25,302 bases of DNA from Bryobacterales bacterium (GTDB taxonomy: Bacteria > Acidobacteriota > Terriglobia > Bryobacterales > Bryobacteraceae), in contig DOZZ01000064.1 in NCBI GenBank assembly GCA_003517725.1, positions 1 to 25,302 of the forward strand, in the 5' to 3' direction. The notes under the pieces are model-generated. The model did no database searches. It was given only the letters and a program-made list of their open reading frames with translations, and was not told where the DNA came from. The translations under genes were made by a program, and so were the position numbers. This document shows, piece by piece, positions 14,470-23,346 of the stretch (position 1 is its first letter; every line of letters begins with the position of its first letter).

Positions 14470-17400
14470 ATGCAAAGCTACCTTCAATTAAAAGAGCTGA
14501 GTTTTGCCGAGACGCCGCTGTTGCTGTTCGACTGTCAGCTTACGGACGGCACGCTGGAGCACTGGAGCACGCACGCGGTACTGGTAAGCGGCGTGAGCTA
14601 TGCCGCGCGGGTGGCCAGGCACAATGTGTTTGAGCTGCAGTCCGCGTCGACCGAGGGAGTCGATGGAATTCCCAAGATCACGCTGGAACTGGCCAATGCC
14701 GACTCCCATTTTTCCGAACTGGAACGAGTGACCGGATGGAAAGGCGCAAAGTTAACCGCGTCGTTCCTGTTCTACGATTTGCGCGCCGCGGTGCCGGCCT
14801 CCGACGCCACGACGCTGTTCAAAGGCATCGTCAACGCGCCGGAACTAGTCACCGAGACGGCGTTTCGCGTCAGCGCGGTGAACCGCCTCTCGCTGCAGCG
14901 GCTGGTGCTGCCGACCGTGCGCATCCAGCGGCGCTGCCCGTGGAGTTTTCCGGGCACCGCCGCGCAACGGCTGGAGGCCATTGACGGCGCCGGCGAAGGA
15001 CCCTTTTCGCGGTACTACCGCTGCGGTTACTCGGCCGATATCGCGGGCGGCAGCGGCAACCTGAATGGCACGGCGGCCTTCACCTCCTGCAGCTTCACGC
15101 GCTCGGACTGTACCGCGCGCGGCATGTTCAGCGCGGACACGGCGGCCCGGCCCACCGCCCGCTTCGGAGGGCAGGAGTTCGTGCCCTCCACCATCACGGT
15201 GCGCAGCGCGGGAGAGAGCGGCAGCCACCTTTCAGCAGTGAGCGCGAATGAGGCGCGCTATAACGATTTTGTCCCCATGGTCTACGGGACCGCGTGGCTG
15301 GAGCCGCGCATTGTCTTCGCGCGTAACGACGGCAACCTGACACGCATGGAGGTGCTGCTGGGCGCCGGTGTCATCCACGGCGTGCTGAAGGTGCTGGTGA
15401 ACGACATCGAAATTCCGATAGGCGTCAGCGGCCGCAACATGACCGGAACCGGCTGGTTCAACGTGATGAGCCGCGGCGCCCGTCAGGGCGCCTTCAACTC
15501 CGATTTCGCGGACGCGCAGGGCCGGCCGCTGGGCGACCCGTATGGCAGCATGGCGTACCTGTCGTTAGTGGTGCCCAATCGGATTAATGACGGCAAAAGT
15601 CTGCCCAGCGTTCGCGTGCTGCTGGAAGGCCTGGAGATTGGCATGTTCGATGGCGCCGGCGTGGCGCTCCCGATGGTGTTTTCGAACAACCCCGCGTGGG
15701 TGATTCTCGACATTCTCCGGCGCAGTGGTTGGGCCTTGGCGGAGTTCGATACCCCCACGTTCTTTCAAGCGGCGGCGTTCTGCGCGGCGTCGATTACCGC
15801 ACAGGACTTGCATGGCAACGCGGTGCAGACGCCGCGCTTCCAGTGCAACCTGGTGTTAAAGACCAGGCGCAGCGCGGGCGATGTCGTGCGCGGTATTCGC
15901 AATGCCTCGCGGCTGTATCTGACCTACGGCGGCAACGGGCTGCTGCAGTTAAAAGTGGAAGGTTCGCTGGCGCAGCAGCAACCGGCATTGCCGCCCGGCA
16001 GCAACAGCGCGTCGGCCCTCAACGGCGGTTTCGCGGCCTATGAGTTCGGTGACGGCGGCAACGGCTTCAGCGGAATTCTGAGGAATTCGGATGACAGTTC
16101 GAGCGTACGGCTGCTGTCGCGCGCCATCGCCGACACTCCCAACCGCTACAGCGTGGAGTTTCAGGACGCGTTTAACGAGTACCAGCAGGACAGTTACTCC
16201 GTCGTGGATTCGAGCGACGTAGCCAGTGTCGCGCAGGAGGTCAGCCAGACCGTTAATGCCCTCGGAATTCCACAGTATGATCAGGCGGCCCGCGTGCTCC
16301 AGCTCTTCCTCAATAAGAGCATCACCGGCAACACACAGATTGAGTTCGACACCAGCGTAAAAGGCGTCGGGCTCAATCCCGGCGACATTATCACCGTCAG
16401 CTATGCCAAAGAAGGGCTGGTGCGGCAGCCGTTTCGGATTCAGAAGCTCGCGCTGAGCACCAACTACCGCACCAGCCGTATTACGGCGCAATGGCACGAT
16501 GACGCCTGGTACTCGGACACGGCAGGCCAGTCCTCGGCCGATGGTTCGACGCGCCGGCACAGTGCGTTTGCGCTGACCGCTCCCCGCCCCATTGCCGGCA
16601 CGGTGCTGGTGCCGGGCTTGGTTCCGGCGTTCGGCGTGATCGAGTCTTACAGTCAGACAGCGGATGGCTCGTCGCAACTGACCGCATCGGTGTCGTTCAT
16701 CGCGCCTGCCCCCATGACGTCGGGCGGCCCGCGCCTTCCGCTAGTGAGCCTGTCGGCTCGGATTGCCTCTACCGGTGGCGCCCTGGCGGGTCCGTCACTC
16801 TACTACGGCGTCAGTTGCGTGGATGCCAACGGGCTCGAAAGCGCGCTCTCATTCATCGTGGCCGCCACTCAACTGACGGGGCAACTTAACACGGTCACGC
16901 TGCAGGGCTTGAGTTTTCCACCCGCCGCCGTAACCTTCAATGTATATCGAGGCGAGACCCCCAGCCAGCTCTTCCGCATCGCGCTGAACGCGGCGCTTGG
17001 CGCGGAGTTTACCGATAGCGGCCTCGCCCTGCAGGCCGCCGTTCCGCCCGATCCCAACTTTGATCACGCCACATTCTACTGGCGCATGGAACTGCAGCCG
17101 GAGGTAAGCGTCACGGTCGAATCCGCCAACACGGTCGGCAACAGCACGCTGCAGATGCCGGTCGATCGCTATGTGGGCAAGCTGGTTCGCATCACGCAAG
17201 GCACCGGCAGCGGCCAGGAACGGCTGATTGCGGGAAACACGGCTACGGTGGTGACCACCGCCAGCGCCTGGACGATCATGCCGGATTTGACCAGCTCATT
17301 CAGCATCTCCGAGGCCAGCTTCCAAAACGGCGGGACCGGCAAGTATAGCCCGGTGCGCTTTGCGATCACGAATAACGCGGGCGCCGTGGTGCAAATCTCG

Positions 17401-18390
17401 GGACGCAGCGTAAACGCCAACGACGTGGAGTGCGCGTATGAACTGTCGCCGCTGACCCGCTGGACGATTGGAGGCGCGGGACAGAACATAGTGGACCAAG
17501 CCGTAGCGGCCGCGCCGACGTTCAGTCTCGACTCGCCCAGAACACCTGGTGGAACGTTGCTGCTGAGCAGCATCAGCTTCCCGGATCTATCGAACACCAG
17601 CAGTATTACGGCCGGAACGCTGAGTCTGTACTACATCGACGAAACCCAGTTGTCCTCGACCGTGACACTGGCGAGCGCGGTGGATGCCAGTGCCCTGTCG
17701 ATTGTGGTCAGCGCGGCATTCACCGCGGCTCCGGCCTTCGTCCAGATCGGCACCGAGATTGTGGCGGTGGTGCAGATGACCGGGACCACCTTGCAGGTTA
17801 AACGAGGGCAACTCGGGAGCACGGCGGTGGCGCTGGCGGCCGGCACTCCCGTGTTGCCGCTCTCCTATAAAGCCGTGGTGATTCCGTTTGTTCGCGGATT
17901 TTTCGGTTCGCCGGCCAGCGGCAATTGGAGCTACCCCATCCCCCTCCCAAACGTACGCGTTGCCAGCGCTTCTCTTACCGTGACGAACTCGCAGGGGACC
18001 AGCAACCTATCGCTGCTGGCCTTCACGCGCCAGGTCAGCGGCGGCATCCGGACGTTATCTGGCGGGCAGTATTCGTTCCAGGTGTCTGGATATTTGGCGA
18101 TTCAGACGGCGGCCGCGCCGGAAATTCTGATCGACGCTCCGCGCGTGGTGCGAGACGTCTATGCGCTGGTGAATGTGGCGCCCGTGGGAAGCCCGATCAC
18201 CGTGAGCGTGAACCTCAACAACGCACCATTCTGCTCACTCACCATTCCGGACGGCCAACTCACTCCGGTGGTGCCGGTGGACGGCCTGGCCTTGGGGCCG
18301 CTCAAAGAACAGGACCGGCTCAGTCTCGACATCACTGGGGTCGGGAGCACCGTCCCGGGCAGCGATTTGACCGTGGTGGTGCGCGTCTAG
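14470..18390 (+). CDS. Tail tip / hub protein (gpJ-like, with DUF2163-like N-terminus)
   Basis: The 1306-aa protein starts at an ATG with no clear ribosome-binding site, probably coupled to the preceding gene. Residues 1 to about 150 (TPLLLFDCQLTDGTLEHW, VDGIPKITLELANADSHF, TLFKGIVNAPE) have the pattern of DUF2163/baseplate-hub N-termini. Residues about 400-690 resemble the Phage-tail_3/host-specificity J region: NPAWVILDILRRSGWALAEF, then the closing FRIQKLALSTNYRTSRITAQW. An FN3-like domain lies near residues 757-860 (LYYGVSCVDANGLESALS, VTFNVYRGETPSQLFRI). The remaining third is beta-rich and probably forms further receptor-facing domains. The protein should close the tail tube and contact the recipient cell. 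The gene is intact, with no frameshift. Confidence 0.72.
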   Translation: MQSYLQLKELSFAETPLLLFDCQLTDGTLEHWSTHAVLVSGVSYAARVARHNVFELQSASTEGVDGIPKITLELANADSHFSELERVTGWKGAKLTASFLFYDLRAAVPASDATTLFKGIVNAPELVTETAFRVSAVNRLSLQRLVLPTVRIQRRCPWSFPGTAAQRLEAIDGAGEGPFSRYYRCGYSADIAGGSGNLNGTAAFTSCSFTRSDCTARGMFSADTAARPTARFGGQEFVPSTITVRSAGESGSHLSAVSANEARYNDFVPMVYGTAWLEPRIVFARNDGNLTRMEVLLGAGVIHGVLKVLVNDIEIPIGVSGRNMTGTGWFNVMSRGARQGAFNSDFADAQGRPLGDPYGSMAYLSLVVPNRINDGKSLPSVRVLLEGLEIGMFDGAGVALPMVFSNNPAWVILDILRRSGWALAEFDTPTFFQAAAFCAASITAQDLHGNAVQTPRFQCNLVLKTRRSAGDVVRGIRNASRLYLTYGGNGLLQLKVEGSLAQQQPALPPGSNSASALNGGFAAYEFGDGGNGFSGILRNSDDSSSVRLLSRAIADTPNRYSVEFQDAFNEYQQDSYSVVDSSDVASVAQEVSQTVNALGIPQYDQAARVLQLFLNKSITGNTQIEFDTSVKGVGLNPGDIITVSYAKEGLVRQPFRIQKLALSTNYRTSRITAQWHDDAWYSDTAGQSSADGSTRRHSAFALTAPRPIAGTVLVPGLVPAFGVIESYSQTADGSSQLTASVSFIAPAPMTSGGPRLPLVSLSARIASTGGALAGPSLYYGVSCVDANGLESALSFIVAATQLTGQLNTVTLQGLSFPPAAVTFNVYRGETPSQLFRIALNAALGAEFTDSGLALQAAVPPDPNFDHATFYWRMELQPEVSVTVESANTVGNSTLQMPVDRYVGKLVRITQGTGSGQERLIAGNTATVVTTASAWTIMPDLTSSFSISEASFQNGGTGKYSPVRFAITNNAGAVVQISGRSVNANDVECAYELSPLTRWTIGGAGQNIVDQAVAAAPTFSLDSPRTPGGTLLLSSISFPDLSNTSSITAGTLSLYYIDETQLSSTVTLASAVDASALSIVVSAAFTAAPAFVQIGTEIVAVVQMTGTTLQVKRGQLGSTAVALAAGTPVLPLSYKAVVIPFVRGFFGSPASGNWSYPIPLPNVRVASASLTVTNSQGTSNLSLLAFTRQVSGGIRTLSGGQYSFQVSGYLAIQTAAAPEILIDAPRVVRDVYALVNVAPVGSPITVSVNLNNAPFCSLTIPDGQLTPVVPVDGLALGPLKEQDRLSLDITGVGSTVPGSDLTVVVRV

Positions 18391-18393
18391 CCC

Positions 18394-21150
18394 ATGCCCG
18401 AAACGCTCGACAAGCTGCGGCCAGACCGCGACCTCCTGTGCTATTTCCTGCGGCCTTCCGCCATCGCGGCGCTCAGCGAAACCAGCGCCGCCGGCTTCAC
18501 TGTCTCCGGCTGTTGGCGCCAGCAGTTTGACTGGGCCGTGGTGGAGTGGAATCGCGACAATACCTTCGAACATCCCAGCCTGAGAAATCTGCCCGATGGC
18601 GATTTGAGCGGCCTCACGCTCAGCTATATCGACCAGCGTAACCACTGCATCCCGCTCGATTCCAACCTTTACCCTACGATCGATTGGCCCTATCTACGCA
18701 TTTGGCTCGATAGCGCGGCCGGCGACACCCTGCACCGCGTCAGACTGCGCGATTACGCGACGCCCGTAACCGGCAGTTACGCCGCTGCCACAGCCGTGTT
18801 TCAGTTAGTCGGACCACTTACCGCGGGCGATTACATCGAGCTGGCCTGGGACCCTTTCTCATCGGAACACTATAACTACCAGATCGTCGCTACCGACACC
18901 GTGAGCACCGCGCTGGCGAACCTGGCCGGCATCATCAATTCACTCTCGACCGTGGTGGCCGCCAGCGTCTCCGGTTCGAATATCACGCTGACGCTAAGGG
19001 ACGCCACCAGCGGCGCGAACGGCAACCGGCGTGGCGTGTACGGCAGCGTTTCGGGATCCCGAACCGCCAGCTGGAGCCCGCCGGCCCAGACCTTCGCGGG
19101 CGGCACATCGCCCTCCGCCTGGCAGGTCACGCTGCCGTTCAACAATCTGGTGGATTTCGAAACGGGCTTGTTGATCCCGACCGCCAGCATCCGCAAGATG
19201 CGTTGGACCTTCTCGGCGGACCTGCAGCCCGCCACTTACTCGCGATCGGAATTCTCGGTATCGATCTCCAATTGGACCGTCACCGGAATCAATCGCGCGT
19301 ATGCCGTTGCAGGCCCCGGATCGCGCCGCATCGAAAACAGCGATTCCACCGTTATTTACAGCGGCAACTGGGTCCAGACGGGCGGCAATTTCTCCGGAGG
19401 TTCCATCACGGCGAGTACGACGCAGGGCAGCCGCGCGACCCTGCAATACACGTTCGGGGGCGCACATCAGTTGTTCATTGGCACGCGTCGCGCTCCGAAC
19501 ACAGCCACCATGGTAGTGAATGTCGATGGCGTCGACGTGCTGTCAAAGACGCTTTTTCTCGCCGGTGAAGACGTGCTGTTGCGCATACTGGCAGCCACGT
19601 TACCCGCAGGCACGCACCTTGTGACAGTTACGCACGGCGGCGTCGCTGGTTCCTATCTTTACTTCGATTTCCTGGACATCATAGTGCCCGCCGCCGCACT
19701 GCCAACGTTCCCCGCAAGCGCGCGCACCACTCTCGCCACTGACTGGGACACCGATCATTCCATCGCGCTGGCCCCCGAGCGGACGGCCTGGCTGATCCAT
19801 ACACTGGGGTTTAAAGGGCGGGCTAACCACTATGTGGGCGCTCTGTGGTTCTCTGAACTGACGCGCGCGGGCCAGCAATACGCCTCCGCCGCTTGTCAGT
19901 TCCAAGGAACGGCCGCGGCCAATGCCTCCACCACGCTTTCGATCAGCGGCACTCAATACATCCACCTGCATCTGGTTGGCGACACCACCGCGAATGTTGT
20001 CAAGGCGCTGGAGTTGCAGATTAACAACGGGTCGACCGGCATTTGGGCGCTGGCGGTCAGCACCACTCTCACGGTGACTTCCCGAGCCATGGGCGTAGCC
20101 GGCAATGCCATTCCGATCGCCGTCTCCTCCACGCAAGACCCCGCGACCGGCTATTCCGTGACCGTCGCCTCGGCCACACTGCTGGGCGGCATTGACGGAC
20201 AGGCATCGGGCATTGCTTTTCAGGACACCACCGACCCGGCCAATCTCGGATGGCGCACCGATCTGACAGCGATGCCGCGCACCAATCGCGCGGTACGCGA
20301 CTGGTCGCGCAGCTTCTTCCGCGCGCTGGCGGCCTACGGCATTCAGGCGACCGCCGCCTTTAGTACGGAACTGCAGTTCGCCGATCCGTCGCTCTCCGCG
20401 GGCGTGGCCCAGCGCTATCCCGACGGCGCCGCGGTCGCGCTGAACACCCCCGCGATCCAGACCAACTTCTCTCCACTGAGTCTGGCTTACTGGCAGCAGG
20501 TCTATCTCGAAATGGCCGGCGTCATGAGCGATGCCGGACAAACGCCCTTCCTGCAATTTGGCGAAGTGCAGTGGTGGTATTTTCCCAATGCCGCGGGCAT
20601 GCCGTTCTATGACGACTTCACCAAACAGCAGTATCAAAGCGCCTACGGCACACCGCTGCCGGTGCTGACCGGCGCACCCGGAAGCACGGGCACGCCGCAG
20701 CAGACCACGTTTCTTTCCGGCCTGATCGGCCAATTCACACAATCGTTGATGCAGTTCGTCCGCACCACCTCGCCGGCCGCCGTGTTCGAAGTGCTGTACC
20801 CGCTGGACGTCAACAGCTCGGCGCTGAATGCCGCCGTGAACTTGCCGTCTACCTATTGGACGCCGGCGGCGTTGCAGTGCTTGAAAACCGAGAGCTTCGG
20901 CTTCACCTCGGCGCGCAATCTGGATCAGTGCCGAACCTCCGTGCGCTTCCCGTTCCAGCTCGGCTTTGCCCGATCGCAGTCCAGCCATCTGGTGGGCATC
21001 TCCGACCCGACCTGGCCGTGGCGCAAAGAGGCCGCGCTCGGGACCGCGGAAAACGTCGAATCGGTGGTGCTCTTCGCTCTGGATCAGTTCTGCCTGATCG
21101 GTTACGCGGTCCAGACCGAGAGCCAGCGCCGCGCCTTCTTCAGCGCCTGA
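18394..21150 (+). CDS. Tail-associated protein with a CBM-like domain and a TIM-barrel/glycosidase-like C-terminus
   Basis: The 918-aa protein starts 3 nt after the tail-tip stop, without a clear ribosome-binding site, and is the last gene of the cassette. Two copies of one beta-domain occur at residues about 165-240 and 528-605, each with T-x-x-x-V-x-x-A-L, then L-T-(V/L)-(T/R)-x-x-(A/T)-x-G-x-x-G-N, then a GG. Between them, residues about 310-435 look like a jelly-roll carbohydrate-binding module (GNWVQTGGNFSGG, LQYTFGGAHQLFIGTRR, LPAGTHLVTV). Residues about 610-918 are TIM-barrel-like: RDWSRSFFRALAAYGI, AAFSTELQF (E659), LQFGEVQWWYF (E724). The two Glu residues on successive strands could be a retaining glycoside hydrolase pair. 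The likely role is glycan binding or degradation at the recipient surface. The enzymatic activity is inferred. Confidence 0.55.
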   Translation: MPETLDKLRPDRDLLCYFLRPSAIAALSETSAAGFTVSGCWRQQFDWAVVEWNRDNTFEHPSLRNLPDGDLSGLTLSYIDQRNHCIPLDSNLYPTIDWPYLRIWLDSAAGDTLHRVRLRDYATPVTGSYAAATAVFQLVGPLTAGDYIELAWDPFSSEHYNYQIVATDTVSTALANLAGIINSLSTVVAASVSGSNITLTLRDATSGANGNRRGVYGSVSGSRTASWSPPAQTFAGGTSPSAWQVTLPFNNLVDFETGLLIPTASIRKMRWTFSADLQPATYSRSEFSVSISNWTVTGINRAYAVAGPGSRRIENSDSTVIYSGNWVQTGGNFSGGSITASTTQGSRATLQYTFGGAHQLFIGTRRAPNTATMVVNVDGVDVLSKTLFLAGEDVLLRILAATLPAGTHLVTVTHGGVAGSYLYFDFLDIIVPAAALPTFPASARTTLATDWDTDHSIALAPERTAWLIHTLGFKGRANHYVGALWFSELTRAGQQYASAACQFQGTAAANASTTLSISGTQYIHLHLVGDTTANVVKALELQINNGSTGIWALAVSTTLTVTSRAMGVAGNAIPIAVSSTQDPATGYSVTVASATLLGGIDGQASGIAFQDTTDPANLGWRTDLTAMPRTNRAVRDWSRSFFRALAAYGIQATAAFSTELQFADPSLSAGVAQRYPDGAAVALNTPAIQTNFSPLSLAYWQQVYLEMAGVMSDAGQTPFLQFGEVQWWYFPNAAGMPFYDDFTKQQYQSAYGTPLPVLTGAPGSTGTPQQTTFLSGLIGQFTQSLMQFVRTTSPAAVFEVLYPLDVNSSALNAAVNLPSTYWTPAALQCLKTESFGFTSARNLDQCRTSVRFPFQLGFARSQSSHLVGISDPTWPWRKEAALGTAENVESVVLFALDQFCLIGYAVQTESQRRAFFSA

Positions 21151-21196
21151 GCGGTTTGTCTTCCCTGCCGTCCGGAAGCTATGGTGGAAGAGCCCC

Positions 21197-22405
21197 GTGC
21201 TGCTGGTCCAAAACATCTCGAAGCGCTACAAGCTCTACCCGCGCCCCATCGATCGCCTCCGCGAGTCCCTGCCCTTTGCTTCACGCCAATTCCACACCGA
21301 CTTCTGGGCCCTGCGCAATGTCAGCTTCAGCGTAGAGCGCGGCGAAATTGTCAGCCTGATCGGCCCCAATGGCTGCGGCAAGAGCACCCTGCTCCAAATC
21401 ATCTGCGGCATTTTGCAGCCGACCTCGGGACGTGTGGTCACGCGCGGGCGCGTGGCGGCATTGCTCGAACTGGGCACCGGCTTCAACCCCGAATTTACAG
21501 GCCGCGAAAACGTTTTAGTGAATGGCGAACTGCTGGGCGTGCCGCGCGCCGACATGCAGCGCAAGCTGCCCGCCGTCCAACAATTCGCCGAGATCGGCGC
21601 CTTTCTGGATCGCCCGGTGAAGGAATATTCAAGCGGCATGTACGTGCGCCTGGCCTTCGCCACCGCCATCCACGTCGACCCTGAAATCCTCATCGTCGAC
21701 GAGGCCCTGGCCGTCGGCGATGCAGTCTTCGCCAACCGCTGCGTTCGCAAGTTCGAGGAACTTCGGCGGCGCCAGGTCACCATTCTCTTCGTCTCCCATG
21801 ATCTCGGCCTGGTGAAGCAGCTTTCGCATCGCGCCATTTTTTTGCAAAAGGGCGAAGTACAAGCCGTTGGCGAGCCGCGGCACGTCGTGGATCGCTATGT
21901 CGCGACGGTGCTGGCCCGCCAAGCCGCCGACGGCGCGCCCGCTGCCATGCCCAACTCTCACACGGCCGCCACTTTGCGGCACGGCGATGGCAGCGTCGAA
22001 ATCACGGCCGCGGCCTTGCTCGATGCCACTGGCGCGCCCGCTCAGATCGTGGCCGCCGGTGCGCAGGTCACGGTACGCATCGAAGCCGTCATGTGCCAGG
22101 ACCGCAACGATCCCATGGTCGGAATTCTGATTCGCAACCGCATCGGCATGGAGGTCTACGGCACCAACACCCAGATCGAGCACGTCAGCCTGGGCCATCT
22201 CGCGGCCGGCGACCGCCTTTCCGTGGACTTCACGTTTGCCTGCTGGCTCACGCCGCAGCAGTACACACTCAGCGCCGCCGTCCAGCATGCCGATGGCTCC
22301 AGCTGCGATTGGCTCGAAGACGCGCTCTCCTTCGATGTCGCGGGCGATCGCATCGCGGCCGGCGTCGTGGACTTGCGCGCCGCGGTTCAGTGGACCCGCC
22401 GCTAA
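21197..22405 (+). CDS. wzt: ABC transporter ATPase for polysaccharide export, with Wzt C-terminal domain
   Basis: The protein starts at GTG 21197, with GGAAG 6-7 nt upstream, and is 402 aa. The ATPase domain shows Walker A GPNGCGKST (residues 56-64), a degenerate signature YSSGM (144-148), Walker B ILIVDEAL (164-171) and H-loop His (VSHDL, H201). This is the set seen in O-antigen/teichoic-acid exporters (Wzt, TagH). Residues about 260-402 form a Wzt_C-like beta-sandwich, which in E. coli O8/O9a Wzt recognises the capped non-reducing end of the glycan. The permease partner Wzm is not downstream and would have to lie elsewhere. Only 46 nt separate the start from the phage cassette. Confidence 0.85.
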   Translation: MLLVQNISKRYKLYPRPIDRLRESLPFASRQFHTDFWALRNVSFSVERGEIVSLIGPNGCGKSTLLQIICGILQPTSGRVVTRGRVAALLELGTGFNPEFTGRENVLVNGELLGVPRADMQRKLPAVQQFAEIGAFLDRPVKEYSSGMYVRLAFATAIHVDPEILIVDEALAVGDAVFANRCVRKFEELRRRQVTILFVSHDLGLVKQLSHRAIFLQKGEVQAVGEPRHVVDRYVATVLARQAADGAPAAMPNSHTAATLRHGDGSVEITAAALLDATGAPAQIVAAGAQVTVRIEAVMCQDRNDPMVGILIRNRIGMEVYGTNTQIEHVSLGHLAAGDRLSVDFTFACWLTPQQYTLSAAVQHADGSSCDWLEDALSFDVAGDRIAAGVVDLRAAVQWTRR

Positions 22406-22428
22406 CGCGCCTGTGCCAGAATCAAACG

Positions 22429-23346
22429 ATGTCTCTAGTTGTCGTTGGCTCCGTCGCGTATGACGGTGTGGAAACCCCGCATGGCAAGCGCGACCGCATC
22501 CTGGGCGGCGCCTGCACCTATATTTGTCTGGCCGCCAGCTACTTTACGCAGCCCCGTATCGTGGCCGTGGTCGGCGATGATTTCGCGCAAGAGGATCACC
22601 TCTTCCTCCAGAGCCGCGGCATCGACTTGACCGGTCTTCAAAAAGTTCCGGGCAAGACCTTCTACTGGTCTGGCAAATATTCCGACGACATGAATGACCG
22701 CACCACCCTCGCCACGGAACTTAACGTCTTTGCGGATTTCAACCCCCAGTTGCCGGAAGATTATCGCCAGCAGCACTACCTGATGCTCGGCAACATCCAG
22801 CCCGAGTTGCAGCAGCATGTTCGCTCCCAGATGCACGCCCCGCGCTTCGTCGGCGGCGACACCATGAACTATTGGATCGGCGGCTATCGCGGCCAACTGC
22901 TCGCCACCATCCGCGAGTGGGATTTTCTGTTGATCAACGACACCGAAGCGCGCCAGCTTTCCGGCGAGCACAATTTGCGCCGCGCGGCTCAGAAGATTCT
23001 GGACATGGGCCCGCACACGCTGGTGATCAAGCGCGGCGAATACGGCGCCATTCTCTTCCGCCGCCACGCACACTTCATGGTGCCCGGCTATCTACTCGAA
23101 GATGTTTTCGACCCAACCGGCGCGGGAGACTGTTTCGCCGGCGGCTTCATCGGCTACCTGGCGGGCGAAGGCATCAACCCGCGCGATGGCGAGATTGACG
23201 AGTACCATGCGCGCCGCGCCGTCATCTACGGCTCCGTGATGGGCAGCTTCTGCTGCGAGCAGTTCGGCGTCGACCGCTTCCGCAAACTGACGCGCGCCGA
23301 GATCGATGAGCGCTTCTATGAGTTCAAGACCTCGACCAGCTTCTAA
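22429..23346 (+). CDS. PfkB-family carbohydrate kinase
   Basis: The ATG at 22429 opens the typical N-terminus MSLVVVGSVAYDGVETPHG and gives 305 aa; the open frame runs back inside wzt to 22093 but that part is a shadow of wzt. The family markers are the N-terminal GG of LGGACTYIC (residues 25-33) and the C-terminal signature DPTGAGDCFAGGF (228-240), in which D234 is the catalytic base. The anion-hole Gly residues are present. The protein phosphorylates a sugar or nucleoside hydroxyl using ATP; the substrate cannot be read from sequence. It begins 23 nt after wzt and is probably co-transcribed, which might hint at supply of an activated sugar, though this is weak. Confidence 0.87.
   Translation: MSLVVVGSVAYDGVETPHGKRDRILGGACTYICLAASYFTQPRIVAVVGDDFAQEDHLFLQSRGIDLTGLQKVPGKTFYWSGKYSDDMNDRTTLATELNVFADFNPQLPEDYRQQHYLMLGNIQPELQQHVRSQMHAPRFVGGDTMNYWIGGYRGQLLATIREWDFLLINDTEARQLSGEHNLRRAAQKILDMGPHTLVIKRGEYGAILFRRHAHFMVPGYLLEDVFDPTGAGDCFAGGFIGYLAGEGINPRDGEIDEYHARRAVIYGSVMGSFCCEQFGVDRFRKLTRAEIDERFYEFKTSTSF

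Noticed and set aside
4456..21196. Attachment-site repeats at the cassette ends
   Set aside because: I compared 4456-4628 with 21151-21196 by eye and found no convincing direct repeat and no tRNA gene at either end.
22093..22428. Upstream extension of the kinase frame inside wzt
   Set aside because: It overlaps the Wzt C-terminal domain in another frame, is Arg/His-rich and unlike any kinase N-terminus; the ATG at 22429 begins the typical PfkB N-terminus.
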